Positions 8,672-17,271 are shown, numbered from the stretch's first letter. The stretch: DNA of 64,000 nt from Exiguobacterium sp. 9-2 (GCF_036287235.1 NZ_CP142850.1:2571336-2635335); one strand, 5' to 3'. A program made the numbers and translations. The notes: a model not told the origin generated them from the sequence alone.

Positions 8672-8701
8672 TTGACAGCGATACCGTAATGGGCATAGCA
8701 T
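8672..8701 (+). promoter_or_regulatory. Promoter with CstR-type operator upstream of the CsoR-family gene
   Basis: A perfect TTGACA (8672-8677) is followed after 18 bases by TAGCAT (8696-8701). The spacer holds ATACCGTAATGGGCAT (8681-8696), an imperfect ATACC...GGG(T)AT dyad like the operators known for CstR/CsoR repressors. A repressor bound here would block polymerase, which implies autoregulation. Confidence 0.6.
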
Positions 8702-8747
8702 AAAGATACTACATGACGTCAGGTCAACGGGAATCGGAGGAATAAAG

Positions 8748-9011
8748 ATGGATTATGATCGGAAGATGAAAAACCGTGTTAGTCGGATTGAAGGACAGCT
8801 ACGAGGTATTTTACGGATGATGGAAGAAGGGCAAGATTGCCGCGATGTCATCACCCAGCTCTCCGCTGCCCGTTCTGCGATTGACCGGACGATCGGCGTC
8901 GTCGTTAGCTCGAATTTGATCGAGTGTGTCAAGGAAGCAGAACAAAACGGCGATGGACAAACAGAAGAACTCGTGAAGGAAGCGGTCAACCTACTGGTGA
9001 AAAGCCGCTGA
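8748..9011 (+). CDS. CsoR/FrmR-family repressor, CstR-like persulfide sensor
   Basis: An 87-residue all-helical repressor. The body closely resembles Staphylococcus CstR as I remember it (RIEGQLRGILRMMEEGQDCRDVITQLSAARSAIDR...NLIECV...EAVNLLVKS). The two cysteines are at about residues 30 and 59. The residue equivalent to the CsoR copper-ligand histidine is asparagine (SSNLIEC), which fits a persulfide/polysulfide sensor rather than a Cu(I) sensor. No rhodanese, CstA/CstB, SQR or TauE gene is adjacent, so its targets beyond itself must lie elsewhere. It ends at its own terminator. Confidence 0.85.
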   Translation: MDYDRKMKNRVSRIEGQLRGILRMMEEGQDCRDVITQLSAARSAIDRTIGVVVSSNLIECVKEAEQNGDGQTEELVKEAVNLLVKSR

Positions 9012-9028
9012 CGTCACGTTCGTACCGA

Positions 9029-9060
9029 TAGTCTGCTTTGGAAGCAGGCTATTTTTTTTT
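9029..9060 (+). terminator. Intrinsic terminator after the CstR-like gene
   Basis: TAGTCTGCTT (9029-9038) pairs with AAGCAGGCTA (9042-9051) with one wobble, followed by nine T residues. Confidence 0.9.
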
Positions 9061-9108
9061 AACGTTTCTTTTCCCAAAGTCGTTGCGAGTGTACACCTTG
9101 ACTTAGGT

Positions 9109-9135
9109 TTGATTGCGTATCAAAACAGGTATACT
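9109..9135 (+). promoter_or_regulatory. Putative promoter of the SMP-30-like gene
   Basis: TATACT (9130-9135) is a good -10. The best -35 is TTGATT (9109-9114) with a short 15-base spacer; TTGACT at 9098 is too far away. Confidence 0.35.
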
Positions 9136-9191
9136 AAATTGTTATTACTTGGACAGCATGTAGAGCCGTCCGCTTAGGAGGAAGAGTACTC

Positions 9192-9998
9192 ATGACCGTT
9201 TCCCTATTCATTGATATCACCTGCAAGACAGGTGAATCCCCTGTTTACGACGCAAAAACAAAACGCTTTTATTTCGTCGATATTCCGAATCAACTGCTCT
9301 TTTCATATGATCTTGTTACAGAAGCACTTAAACCATATACGTTGCCAAGCGCTATTACATCGATTGCCTTGACGGACGCTCCGGACTTATTGCGTGTCAC
9401 ATCAGCACATGGCTTTGGCACGTTCGATCTTAAGGAAGGACATCTGTCTCTCGAACATCAATTGTCATTACCGGATTCTGATCGGATGAACGATGGTAAG
9501 CTCGATCCGACCGGACAATATGTCGCTGGTAGCATTAATGAAGAAGACGGTAAAACAGCTGGGCTGTTCCGTCTGCGTCATGACGGTTCCATCGATGTTT
9601 TACACGAAGACTTGACGAACTCCAATGGACTCGTCTGGTCAGAAGATGGCAAGACGCTCTATCATATCGATACACCAACGAAAAAAGTCTATGCCTTCGA
9701 CTACGCTCCCGATGCCCCACTTTCGAATAAACGCGTCGCCGTTGATCTCGAAAAGGAAGAAGGATTCCCGGATGGTATGACGAAGGATGCTGAAGGTCAT
9801 GCATGGATCGCACATTACGCCGGATCATGTATCACACGTTGGAATCTTACGACGGGCGAAAAACTGGATCATGTCGACTTCCCTGTCTCGAATCCGACAT
9901 GTCCGATTTTTTACGAAGATCGCTTACTCGTTACGACAGCTGCCAACGGAGATGATGCACCACATGCCGGTGCTGTCTTCGCTGTGAAATTTGAATAA
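9192..9998 (+). CDS. SMP-30/gluconolactonase family hydrolase
   Basis: A 268-residue six-bladed beta-propeller of the SMP-30/gluconolactonase/LRE family. These are divalent-metal lactonases acting on sugar lactones. Metal-site candidates are Glu in TGESPVYD near residue 15, Asn in RMNDGKLDPTG near residue 101, Asn in NSNGLVWSEDG near residue 142 and Asp in FPDGMTKDAEG near residue 194, all in the expected order. It starts at an ATG after AGGAGG. The neighbours do not form an obvious sugar pathway with it, so the substrate remains open. It ends at a terminator and appears monocistronic. Confidence 0.9.
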   Translation: MTVSLFIDITCKTGESPVYDAKTKRFYFVDIPNQLLFSYDLVTEALKPYTLPSAITSIALTDAPDLLRVTSAHGFGTFDLKEGHLSLEHQLSLPDSDRMNDGKLDPTGQYVAGSINEEDGKTAGLFRLRHDGSIDVLHEDLTNSNGLVWSEDGKTLYHIDTPTKKVYAFDYAPDAPLSNKRVAVDLEKEEGFPDGMTKDAEGHAWIAHYAGSCITRWNLTTGEKLDHVDFPVSNPTCPIFYEDRLLVTTAANGDDAPHAGAVFAVKFE

Positions 9999-10007
9999 TT
10001 AGCAAGG

Positions 10008-10042
10008 GAGGGATCATCTAGTAATAGATGGTGCCTCTTTTT
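10008..10042 (+). terminator. Intrinsic terminator after the SMP-30-like gene
   Basis: GAGGGATCATCT (10008-10019) pairs with AGATGGTGCCTC (10026-10037) with one mismatch and one wobble, followed by TTTTT. Confidence 0.8.
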
Positions 10043-10124
10043 ACACATAATCCGTCTAGACGCCTATTCAAAAACAGACGATACTAAAGAAGAAGTCTAT
10101 TTACTTTTTGAAGGAGTGAAGCCG

Positions 10125-10853
10125 ATGCGTGTCACGATCATCGAACGTTTACACCAATTGCAGACGACCCCATCCTTTTTCCCGGTCAATTGCTACCTGT
10201 TTGAAGAAGCAGACAGTTTGACATTGATTGACGCCGGACTCGGAATCAACGCAAAGGCGCTTTATCACTATATTCGAAAGCAAGAAAAACCGCTCGGCGC
10301 GATTATCCTGACACACGCACATGCCGATCATGTCGGCTCGCTCGATTTCCTTGCGAATGCCTTTCCTCTCGCTCAAGTCTGCATCAGTTACCGTGATGCC
10401 GCATTGCTCAGTGGGGACGAGACGCTACGCGAAGGCGAAACGACTCCTTTAAAAGGCGGTATTCCTAAAAACATCAAAACACGTCCAGATCGATTGCTCG
10501 AAAGTGGTCAACAAGTCGGTAGCCTCAGCGTCATCGCCTCGCCAGGTCATACACCTGGTTCGATTTCTCTTTGGCATGAAGGTAGTCGGATGCTAATCGC
10601 CGGAGATGCCTTTCAGACACAAGGGGGACTCGCTGTCTCCGGTGACGTCCGTTGGCAATTTCCGTTCCCAGCACTTGCGACATGGGATCCGGACGTTGCT
10701 CTTCGCTCCGCCGACCAATTAACGGAACTGTCTCCGGATATTCTTGCCGTCGGACATGGTCCCCTCATCCTTGGACCAAGTTACGAGATGCGCCAAGCCG
10801 TCGATCGATTCACGCAAATCTTACAGACGAAAAAATCGTCACCTTTCAAATAA
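10125..10853 (+). CDS. MBL-fold metallo-hydrolase
   Basis: A 242-residue metallo-beta-lactamase-fold hydrolase. The di-metal site is visible as THAHADHVGS (HxHxDH motif) near residue 65, SPGHTPGS near residue 143, IAGDAFQTQGG near residue 165 and GHGP near residue 210. The ATG at 10125 lies eight bases after AAGGAG; a GTG nine bases earlier falls inside the RBS. The family is broad (lactonases, thioesterases, glyoxalase II-like enzymes), and nothing here fixes the substrate. It ends at a strong bidirectional terminator shared with the convergent alpha-glucosidase gene. Confidence 0.9.
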   Translation: MRVTIIERLHQLQTTPSFFPVNCYLFEEADSLTLIDAGLGINAKALYHYIRKQEKPLGAIILTHAHADHVGSLDFLANAFPLAQVCISYRDAALLSGDETLREGETTPLKGGIPKNIKTRPDRLLESGQQVGSLSVIASPGHTPGSISLWHEGSRMLIAGDAFQTQGGLAVSGDVRWQFPFPALATWDPDVALRSADQLTELSPDILAVGHGPLILGPSYEMRQAVDRFTQILQTKKSSPFK

Positions 10854-10860
10854 CACACGA

Positions 10861-10903
10861 AAAAACATCCGCGACGCGTTCCTGACACGTCGCGGATGTT
10901 TTT
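10861..10903. terminator. Bidirectional intrinsic terminator
   Basis: A 16-bp perfect stem, AAAAACATCCGCGACG (10861-10876) with CGTCGCGGATGTTTTT (10888-10903), lies between convergent genes. Confidence 0.93.
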
Positions 10904-10915
10904 TCGTCCAGTAGT

Positions 10916-12526
10916 TCAATTCTGTCCTGTAACAGTATATCGATATACACGTGCTTCATAAGGACGTAGTTCATCCGAGATATCTGGATAGTTCGACACA
11001 AGCAACTTATCTTGCGATAAAACGAAGGCAGTTTGCATCGGTTCGTCATGCACGTTGAGAACGATCCGCCACACTTCTCCTTCTAGTTCCCGCTCATAGA
11101 TATAGAGATACGGATCATGAAGGGCTAAGTCGCGATACGTACCATAGACCATGATTGGATGATCCTTTCGCATCTGAATCAATGCTCGGTAGAAGGCAAG
11201 TACGGATGATGGATCGGCTTCTGCTTGTGCGACGTTGATGTCCGTGTAATTCGGATTGACCGCTAACCACGGTTTCCCACTCGTAAAGCCTGCCGCATGC
11301 GTGCCGTCCCACTGCATCGGCGTGCGGGAGTTATCGCGTGCGAGTAACTGCATTGACGAGAGTACGACCTCCGGATCCTCGCCGCCAGCGACGCGCTCTT
11401 CGTATCGATTGCGAAAGGCGACGTCTTGATAGAGCGACGGATCCGAGAAGCGAATCCCCGTCATCCCAATCTCTTCTCCTTGATACACGTATGGAATGCC
11501 AGGTAATGTATGCAACATCAAACCGAGTAGTTTCGCACTCTCGACTCGGTATCGTTCACTGCCGAAGCGGGTCACTTGTCGCGTATGATCGTGGTTGTTG
11601 AGAAACTGTGAATTGACGCCTAACGGATACAAGACGTCATACCATCGTTTCTGAATTTCCTTGAAACGTAAAAGATCCATCGTCTCCATGTCGTCCGCGA
11701 TTTCGAAGTGAAACAGTGTCCGAAGTTCTTCACGTTCTTCACTGACATATAACAGACCGTCTTCTGGACCGACGAACGGAATCTCACCGACCGTGAACAA
11801 GTCTTTCCCGGCAAGGACGTTCGCATGCATTTCCTGAAGGAAGTCGTGCACACCTGGTTGATTTCCGAGATACGATAGATCAAACGGATTGACGACATCC
11901 TCAAGTGAACGTTTTTTGATCAAGTTGATGACGTCCATTCGGAAACCGTCAATCCCTTGAGCGATCCACCAGTTCATCATGTCGTAGATCGCTTGCCGGA
12001 CAGCCGGTTGTTCCCAGTTCAAATCGGGTTGTTCTTTCGCAAAAGAATGGAAATAATATTGTTCGCGCTCTTCACTCCACGTCCAAGGGCTCGGCGCAAA
12101 GTACGACCGCCAATTGTTCGGGGGAGTCTCTTTCGTTCCATCTTTCCAGATGTACCAATCATCCTTGTCGTGGATTCGGTCCCGCGACTGACGGAACCAG
12201 TCATGCTGGTCACTCGTATGATTGACGACCAAATCAAGAATTATCTTTAAGCCGCGTGCGTGAGCCGCTGTGATCAACTCTTGTAGATCGCCCATCGTCC
12301 CCGCCTTGTCCATGATCGTGTAATAATCGGCAATATCATAGCCATTATCGATGTCTGGAGAACGGTAACATGGATTTAACCAGACGATATCGACACCAAG
12401 CGATGCGATGTAATCTAGCTTGTCGATGACACCTCGCAAATCACCGATGCCGTCCCCATTCGAATCCTTAAAACTGCGCCAATAGACTTGATAGACGACT
12501 GCTTCTTTCCAGCTAGCTCGCTTCAT
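10916..12526 (-). CDS. malL: GH13 alpha-glucosidase / oligo-1,6-glucosidase
   Basis: A 536-residue cytoplasmic GH13 glucosidase that cleaves isomalto-oligosaccharides or sucrose-like alpha-glucosides. The start WKEAVVYQVYWRSFKDSNGDGIGDLRG is typical of the family. Catalytic residues are the nucleophile Asp in GFRMDVIN near residue 196, the acid/base Glu in FTVGEIP near residue 250 and the third carboxylate in FLNNHDHTR near residue 320. The valine after the nucleophile (MDVI) is the residue linked to alpha-1,6 preference. It is monocistronic, with no sugar transporter alongside. A trehalose-6-phosphate hydrolase role cannot be fully excluded. Confidence 0.88.
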   Translation of the reverse strand: MKRASWKEAVVYQVYWRSFKDSNGDGIGDLRGVIDKLDYIASLGVDIVWLNPCYRSPDIDNGYDIADYYTIMDKAGTMGDLQELITAAHARGLKIILDLVVNHTSDQHDWFRQSRDRIHDKDDWYIWKDGTKETPPNNWRSYFAPSPWTWSEEREQYYFHSFAKEQPDLNWEQPAVRQAIYDMMNWWIAQGIDGFRMDVINLIKKRSLEDVVNPFDLSYLGNQPGVHDFLQEMHANVLAGKDLFTVGEIPFVGPEDGLLYVSEEREELRTLFHFEIADDMETMDLLRFKEIQKRWYDVLYPLGVNSQFLNNHDHTRQVTRFGSERYRVESAKLLGLMLHTLPGIPYVYQGEEIGMTGIRFSDPSLYQDVAFRNRYEERVAGGEDPEVVLSSMQLLARDNSRTPMQWDGTHAAGFTSGKPWLAVNPNYTDINVAQAEADPSSVLAFYRALIQMRKDHPIMVYGTYRDLALHDPYLYIYERELEGEVWRIVLNVHDEPMQTAFVLSQDKLLVSNYPDISDELRPYEARVYRYTVTGQN

Positions 12527-12674
12527 CTCCTCACTCCTCTCCCTACTCTCTATTCCCGCTCCACATATCTGTACCTGTTTATTGGACGATTTTTTTGAAT
12601 TTCAAAAAAGTTCTTTTCTTTTGACTGAATATTCGTTATCCTTGACGACAATACTACGAAGGAGGCACACATCC

Positions 12675-13862
12675 ATGAAACATTTCGCTCCATCCATCGC
12701 CATCGATCGGCTTCCTGCTCCCGTTTTCGCTGAACTTGCGAACCGGATCGGCGCTGTGAAAGCTGCCGGACATGATGTCATCACCCTTGGTCAAGGAACA
12801 CCCGATCAAACGACGCCCGTACATATTCTCGACGCCTTGAAACAGGCGATCGATGAGCCAACAAACCTTCAATATCCACCATTTCGTGGACATGATTTTC
12901 TAAAGCAAGCCGTCGCGAGCTTTTATACGAACGAATTCGGCGTCACGATCGATCCGGCAACCGAGGTCGCAATTCTTCTCGGTAGTAAAGCCGGAATCGT
13001 CGCCTTACCACAAACGATCGTCAATCCTGGAGAAGGTGTCATCGTCCCGGATCCGGGGTACCCGGATTACCTGTCTGGAGCAGCACTTGCTGGTGCTTAT
13101 CCGATTACGCTTCCACTGCTTGAGAAAAATAACTTCCTGCCGGATTACGATTTACTTGATACGACAGATGTCGAGCGCGCCCGGATGTTGTTCCTCAATT
13201 ACCCGAGTAATCCGACAGGTGCGACAGCGACAGCAGAAGCCTTCGAACAGACAGTTGCCTTCGCGGATGCCCATGATATTTGTGTCGTCCATGATTTAGC
13301 CTACGGTGGCATCAGCTTTGATGGTCCCACACGAAGCTTCTTGCAGACAGAAGGGGCGAAAGATGTCGGAATCGAGTTGTTCTCACTCTCGAAACGCTTC
13401 AACATGTCTGGCTTCCGAATCGCTTTCGCGATCGGAAATCCGTCCGTCATCTCAAGCATCGAGACGTATCAGGAACATCTCTACGTCAGTGCCTTCACAC
13501 CGATCCAACATGCAGCGACCGTTGCCCTGACGAGTGACCAAACATGTGTCCGTGAGTTAAGTAGCTTATATGAAACACGACGCGATGCATTGTTTACGAA
13601 ACTCGATGCAATCGGTTGGAGCGGACCACGACCGGGCGGTTCCTTCTTCGTCTGGCTCCCCGTGCCGGAAGGATACACGTCCCAAAGCTTCACGGATCAT
13701 CTGCTTGACGAAGCACACGTCGCCGTGACCCCTGGATCATTCTTTGGTGAATACGGCGAAGGATACGTGCGGATCAGCTTAATTGCTGACGTCGAACGAC
13801 TAGAGGAGGCCGTCGACCGAATCGGAACGCTCAACCTGTTCCGGACACCTGTTGCGGAATAA
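12675..13862 (+). CDS. PLP-dependent class I/II aminotransferase, MtnE-like
   Basis: A 395-residue fold-type I aminotransferase. The PLP lysine is in FSLSKRFNMSGFRIAFAIG near residue 238, preceded by NYPSNPTGA near residue 175 and followed by GSFFGEYGEGYVRISL near residue 360. The active-site text resembles B. subtilis MtnE, the methionine-salvage transaminase that makes methionine from its keto acid. That fits the location directly upstream of a SAM riboswitch and metNIQ. An aspartate or alanine aminotransferase role is also possible. The ATG at 12675, after GAAGGAGG, is chosen over upstream in-frame starts. The aminotransferase itself is not downstream of the riboswitch. Confidence 0.85.
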   Translation: MKHFAPSIAIDRLPAPVFAELANRIGAVKAAGHDVITLGQGTPDQTTPVHILDALKQAIDEPTNLQYPPFRGHDFLKQAVASFYTNEFGVTIDPATEVAILLGSKAGIVALPQTIVNPGEGVIVPDPGYPDYLSGAALAGAYPITLPLLEKNNFLPDYDLLDTTDVERARMLFLNYPSNPTGATATAEAFEQTVAFADAHDICVVHDLAYGGISFDGPTRSFLQTEGAKDVGIELFSLSKRFNMSGFRIAFAIGNPSVISSIETYQEHLYVSAFTPIQHAATVALTSDQTCVRELSSLYETRRDALFTKLDAIGWSGPRPGGSFFVWLPVPEGYTSQSFTDHLLDEAHVAVTPGSFFGEYGEGYVRISLIADVERLEEAVDRIGTLNLFRTPVAE

Positions 13863-13876
13863 TTCTGAAAAAACAT

Positions 13877-13906
13877 TTGACAGATGGGAATCATTTCCGT
13901 TAAAGT
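13877..13906 (+). promoter_or_regulatory. Promoter of the S-box/metNIQ operon
   Basis: TTGACA (13877-13882) and TAAAGT (13901-13906) are 18 bases apart, placing the transcript start just before the riboswitch stem. Confidence 0.65.
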
Positions 13907-13925
13907 AAATCCCAACAGCATAACT

Positions 13926-14028
13926 ACTTATCGAGAGCGACCGAGGGATTAGGCCCAACGACGTCCGGCAACCACCTATCAGGAACGGTGCCACATCCTA
14001 CAGAATGGATTCATTCTGAGAGATAAGT
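13926..14028 (+). promoter_or_regulatory. SAM-I (S-box) riboswitch aptamer
   Basis: Stem P1 is ACTTATC (13926-13932) with GATAAGT (14022-14028). Between them are the conserved S-box blocks GAGAGCGACCGAGGGA, AGGCCCAACGA, CCGGCAACC, GGTGCCACATCC and CTGAGAGATAAG. SAM binding should stabilise P1 and favour the terminator downstream, shutting off methionine import when SAM is plentiful. Confidence 0.96.
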
Positions 14029-14047
14029 TACGAAATCTTACACTTTC

Positions 14048-14095
14048 GTCGCTTTTTTCTGGTTGCTCTGCTACTAGGAAAAAGCGACTTTTTTT
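14048..14095 (+). terminator. S-box transcription terminator before metN
   Basis: GTCGCTTTTTTCT (14048-14060) pairs with AGGAAAAAGCGAC (14076-14087), followed by seven T residues. It is the expression platform of the SAM riboswitch, ending ~20 bases before metN. Confidence 0.93.
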
Positions 14096-14113
14096 GTATG
14101 AGGAGATGAGCAG

Positions 14114-15127
14114 ATGATTGAATTCAAACAGATTACGAAACGGTTCGTCCGAGACCGGACTCCAATTTTTGCATTACGAGATGTCGATTTGACGATTCAA
14201 AAAGGAGAAATCTTTGGGATCATCGGTGAATCCGGTGCCGGTAAGAGTACGTTGCTTCGTCTGATCAACGGTCTCGAGCATCCGACACAAGGAACGGTCA
14301 AGGTCGACGGTGTCTCACTCGGCGGGATGTCAAAAGCAGATTTGCGTCAACTTCGTTTGCGGACAGGAATGATCTTTCAGCATTTCCAATTGATCCAGTC
14401 GCGTAATGTCGCAGATAACATTGCTTTCGCACTGAAGGCTGCTGGCGTCAAACGAGCAGATTTTCCAGAACGGATCCGTGAACTCGTCTCACTCGTCGGA
14501 CTCGAAGGATTCGAAACGAACTTCCCGAGTCAGTTGAGCGGTGGACAGAAACAGCGCGTTGGGATTGCCCGGGCACTCGCGAATGATCCAACCGTCTTGT
14601 TATGTGACGAAGCGACCTCTGCCCTTGATCCGGTCACGACGCTGCAGATTTTGGATTTGTTGAAAGATTTGAATGAACGACTCGGATTGACGATCGTCCT
14701 CATCACGCACGAGATCGATGTCGTCAAACAAATTTGCCATCGTGTCGCGGTCATGTCGCAAGGGGAAGTCGTCGAAGTCGCCTCTACATACGATTTGTTC
14801 AGTCAAGCCAAACATCCGGTGACACAACATTACGTCGACACGGCACTCCAGATCGAGCTACCGGAACGCATCTTGCAAGCGACACCGGGAAAGATCATCC
14901 GCCTGCAGTTCACGGGCGAGAAGACCGGTGAAAGTACGTTGTCGGAAGCCATCCGTCGATACGATATCTCGGTCAGCATCCTGCACGGAAAAGTCGATTA
15001 CATCCAAGACGTCGCTTTTGGTGTCTTAATCGTCAGCTTGACGGGATCCTCCGATCAAATCTCACCTGCCCTCGACTGGCTTGCGGCGGAACTTCATACA
15101 CTCGAGGTGATTCAGGATGTGGCTTGA
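14114..15127 (+). CDS. metN: Methionine ABC transporter ATP-binding protein MetN
   Basis: A 337-residue ABC ATPase. It has Walker A GESGAGKST near residue 38, signature LSGGQKQRVGIARAL near residue 141, Walker B VLLCDEATSALDP and the switch histidine in LITHEIDVV. The C-terminal ~80 residues (about 255-337) are the NIL domain that binds methionine and inhibits transport when internal methionine is high. It lies directly under the SAM riboswitch and overlaps metI by 11 bases. The substrate, D/L-methionine, is well supported by the riboswitch and the NIL domain. Confidence 0.96.
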   Translation: MIEFKQITKRFVRDRTPIFALRDVDLTIQKGEIFGIIGESGAGKSTLLRLINGLEHPTQGTVKVDGVSLGGMSKADLRQLRLRTGMIFQHFQLIQSRNVADNIAFALKAAGVKRADFPERIRELVSLVGLEGFETNFPSQLSGGQKQRVGIARALANDPTVLLCDEATSALDPVTTLQILDLLKDLNERLGLTIVLITHEIDVVKQICHRVAVMSQGEVVEVASTYDLFSQAKHPVTQHYVDTALQIELPERILQATPGKIIRLQFTGEKTGESTLSEAIRRYDISVSILHGKVDYIQDVAFGVLIVSLTGSSDQISPALDWLAAELHTLEVIQDVA

Positions 15128-15782
15128 TCGTATACAAACGATGTTACCCGAGTTGTTGAAGGCACTTGGTGAGACGGCGTGGATGGTTGGCATTTCACTT
15201 GCCTTCGCATTGGTCGTCGGGATTCCACTCGGGATTCTCCTGTTCGTCACCGACCGCGGTTTATTCTTTCAAAACATTGCCATCCGACGTGTCCTTGACT
15301 TCGTCGTCAACATCGTCCGGTCCTTGCCGTTCATCATCTTGCTTGTTGCCCTCATTCCATTAACGAAGTTCTTGCTTGATAATACGATTGGTCCGACGGC
15401 AGCATCCGTCAGCCTCAGTGTCGCAGCGATTCCGTTTCTCGCGCGCCTCGTCGAAACATCACTCCGTGAAATTCCACCTGGTTTGATTGAAGCAGCGGAA
15501 GCGTGCGGAGCGAAACCATTACGGATCATCGTCAGTGTCCTCTTACCGGAAGCACTCCCTGGCATCATTCAGGGCATCACATTAACGACGATCAGTTTGA
15601 TCGGCTTCTCGGCGATGGCTGGTATCGTCGGCGGCGGAGGTGTCGGTGACCTCGCGATCCGTTTCGGTTACTATCGCTACGATAATCTCATCATGATCGT
15701 GACGATCGTTGTCCTCATCGTCATCGTCCAGAGCATTCAAGCACTCGGCAATCAACTAGCGCGAAAAACAGACAAGCGCTAA
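15117..15782 (+). CDS. metI: Methionine ABC transporter permease MetI
   Basis: A 221-residue permease with five or six hydrophobic segments. The cytoplasmic EAA loop (LIEAAEACGAKPLRIIVSVLLPEALPG, about residues 122-148) docks on MetN. The C-terminal part, IVGGGGVGDLAIRFGYYRYD, is typical of MetI. Its start lies inside the last codons of metN, so the two are translationally coupled, and metQ follows after 27 bases. It is regulated with the operon by SAM. Confidence 0.96.
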   Translation: MWLDRIQTMLPELLKALGETAWMVGISLAFALVVGIPLGILLFVTDRGLFFQNIAIRRVLDFVVNIVRSLPFIILLVALIPLTKFLLDNTIGPTAASVSLSVAAIPFLARLVETSLREIPPGLIEAAEACGAKPLRIIVSVLLPEALPGIIQGITLTTISLIGFSAMAGIVGGGGVGDLAIRFGYYRYDNLIMIVTIVVLIVIVQSIQALGNQLARKTDKR

Positions 15783-15809
15783 TCATACATATAAAGGGAG
15801 AGTTGAATC

Positions 15810-16625
15810 ATGAAAAAACGATATGCCTTTTTAGCGACAGCCTTACTCGGTGCAGGAATCCTCGCAGGATGTGGAGACAGCAGCGCTGATGAAAAAGACA
15901 AGACGATCAAGATTGGGGCGACAAGCGGTCCTTATAGCGACATGGTCAAACAAGCGATTCAACCGCAACTCGAAAAGAAAGGCTATAAAGTCGAAATCGT
16001 CGAATTCAGCGATTATATCCAACCAAACATCGCACTCGGTAGTGGCAATATCGATGCTAACTTATTCCAACACTCGATTTACCTGAAGACGTTCTCTAAA
16101 GAAAAGAAGCTCGACCTTAAAGGACTCATCACTGTCCCGACGGCACCGATGGGACTGTATAGTAAAACGGCGAAGACACTTGACGACGTCAAGACAGGCG
16201 CTGAAGTCGCGACACCGAACGATCCAACGAACCAGGCACGCGCGCTGAACCTCTTGGCAGAACAAGGCTGGATCGAACTGAAGCCAGATGTCGATCCACT
16301 GACCGTCTCAGAGAAAGATATCGTCAAAAATCCGAAGAAACTCGTCATCAAGCCGCTTGAAGCAGCGCAACTGCCACGTGCCATCGAAAGCGTTGATGTC
16401 TCAGCAGTTCCAGGAAACTTCGCGCTTGCTGCAAAATTCGATTTACTCGATGCGTTAGCACTTGAGACAATGGACGAGCAATACCGGAACCTCATTGCTG
16501 TCCAAACGAAAGATGCAGACTCACAAGTCGCAAAAGACCTGAAGACAGCTGTCGAATCCGATGCATTCAACACAGTCATCGAAAAATCATTCAAAGGTTT
16601 CAGCAAACCAAATTGGGCAAACTGA
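15810..16625 (+). CDS. metQ: Methionine-binding lipoprotein MetQ (NlpA family)
   Basis: A 271-residue substrate-binding lipoprotein. The signal peptide ends in the lipobox LAGCG, placing the lipidated cysteine near residue 21. NlpA-family blocks follow: IKIGATSGPYSDMV, GNIDANLFQHSIYL near residue 77, PNDPTNQARALNLL near residue 132 and the C-terminal SFKGFSKPNW. It captures methionine outside the membrane and delivers it to MetNI. It is the last gene of the S-box operon and ends at a long bidirectional terminator. Confidence 0.96.
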   Translation: MKKRYAFLATALLGAGILAGCGDSSADEKDKTIKIGATSGPYSDMVKQAIQPQLEKKGYKVEIVEFSDYIQPNIALGSGNIDANLFQHSIYLKTFSKEKKLDLKGLITVPTAPMGLYSKTAKTLDDVKTGAEVATPNDPTNQARALNLLAEQGWIELKPDVDPLTVSEKDIVKNPKKLVIKPLEAAQLPRAIESVDVSAVPGNFALAAKFDLLDALALETMDEQYRNLIAVQTKDADSQVAKDLKTAVESDAFNTVIEKSFKGFSKPNWAN

Positions 16626-16630
16626 TTTTA

Positions 16631-16682
16631 AAAACGACCGGAATTCAAAAGAGATCATCTCTCATTGAATTTCGGTCGTTTT
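16631..16682. terminator. Bidirectional terminator between metQ and the GNAT gene
   Basis: An 18-base arm at 16631-16648 (AAAACGACCGGAATTCAA) pairs with 16665-16682 (TTGAATTTCGGTCGTTTT) with one mismatch. An inner GAGAT/ATCTC helix sits in the loop. Confidence 0.9.
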
Positions 16683-16685
16683 GTG

Positions 16686-17183
16686 TTAGAACCGATACCA
16701 CATGAGTTCTTCATCATGATAGGTACTATCGATTTTCAACGCCCGCGGTTCAATCGCGTACGATTCGAAGCCAAGCGACCGATACAAGGCTTTAGCAGCT
16801 TCATTCGTCCGAACGACCGAGAGATGAACCTGCTCGATCCAAGGACGTTCCTCTAATGCCCGTAATGCCTCTTGTACCAATTGCTGTCCGACCTGCTGTT
16901 TTCTGATGCTTGGAGTGACGTACATCGCAAATAAATTGGCTCGATGTCGCATCTTGTCTAGCTCGGAGCAGACAACGGTGACGACCCCAACGAGTTGCGC
17001 TTTATGAAAGGCACCGAACGTCGCTGCCTGTTCGCTCTGAAAACGTGCAGCATACTGGTCGACCGGTCGATCTTTTTCCGCTTCATAATCGGAGCCGAAC
17101 GCTTCCGGATGATTCTGTAATGCTTCTAATCGCAATGCTTTATAGAGTACTGCATCTTCTGGATTCAATCGACGGATTTCCAA
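16686..17183 (-). CDS. GNAT family N-acetyltransferase
   Basis: A 165-residue acetyltransferase. The acetyl-CoA loop is VTPSIRKQQVGQQLVQEAL near residues 89-107 (an R/QxxGxG/A-type P-loop), and the C-terminal ALYRSLGFESYAIEP is the usual GNAT ending. Start choice: AGGAGG lies eight bases before the TTG at 17183, and a GTG at 17192 overlaps the RBS, so TTG is preferred (LEIRRLNPEDA). Substrate is unknown. The gene is separated from the upstream CAP gene by a terminator and is probably independent. Confidence 0.85.
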   Translation of the reverse strand: MEIRRLNPEDAVLYKALRLEALQNHPEAFGSDYEAEKDRPVDQYAARFQSEQAATFGAFHKAQLVGVVTVVCSELDKMRHRANLFAMYVTPSIRKQQVGQQLVQEALRALEERPWIEQVHLSVVRTNEAAKALYRSLGFESYAIEPRALKIDSTYHDEELMWYRF

Positions 17184-17226
17184 TCGCCCCACCTCCTGCC
17201 TTTAGTATAAAACAAACAATCTCATG

Positions 17227-17265
17227 AAAAAGAGAACGACATCGTGAAATGTCATCCTCTTTTTT
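17227..17265 (-). terminator. Terminator after the CAP-domain gene
   Basis: On the minus strand, AAAAAGAGGATGACAT pairs with ATGTCGTTCTCTTTTT with two mismatches around a short loop. The symmetric A/T tails could also work on the plus strand. Confidence 0.75.
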
Positions 17266-17271
17266 ACATAC

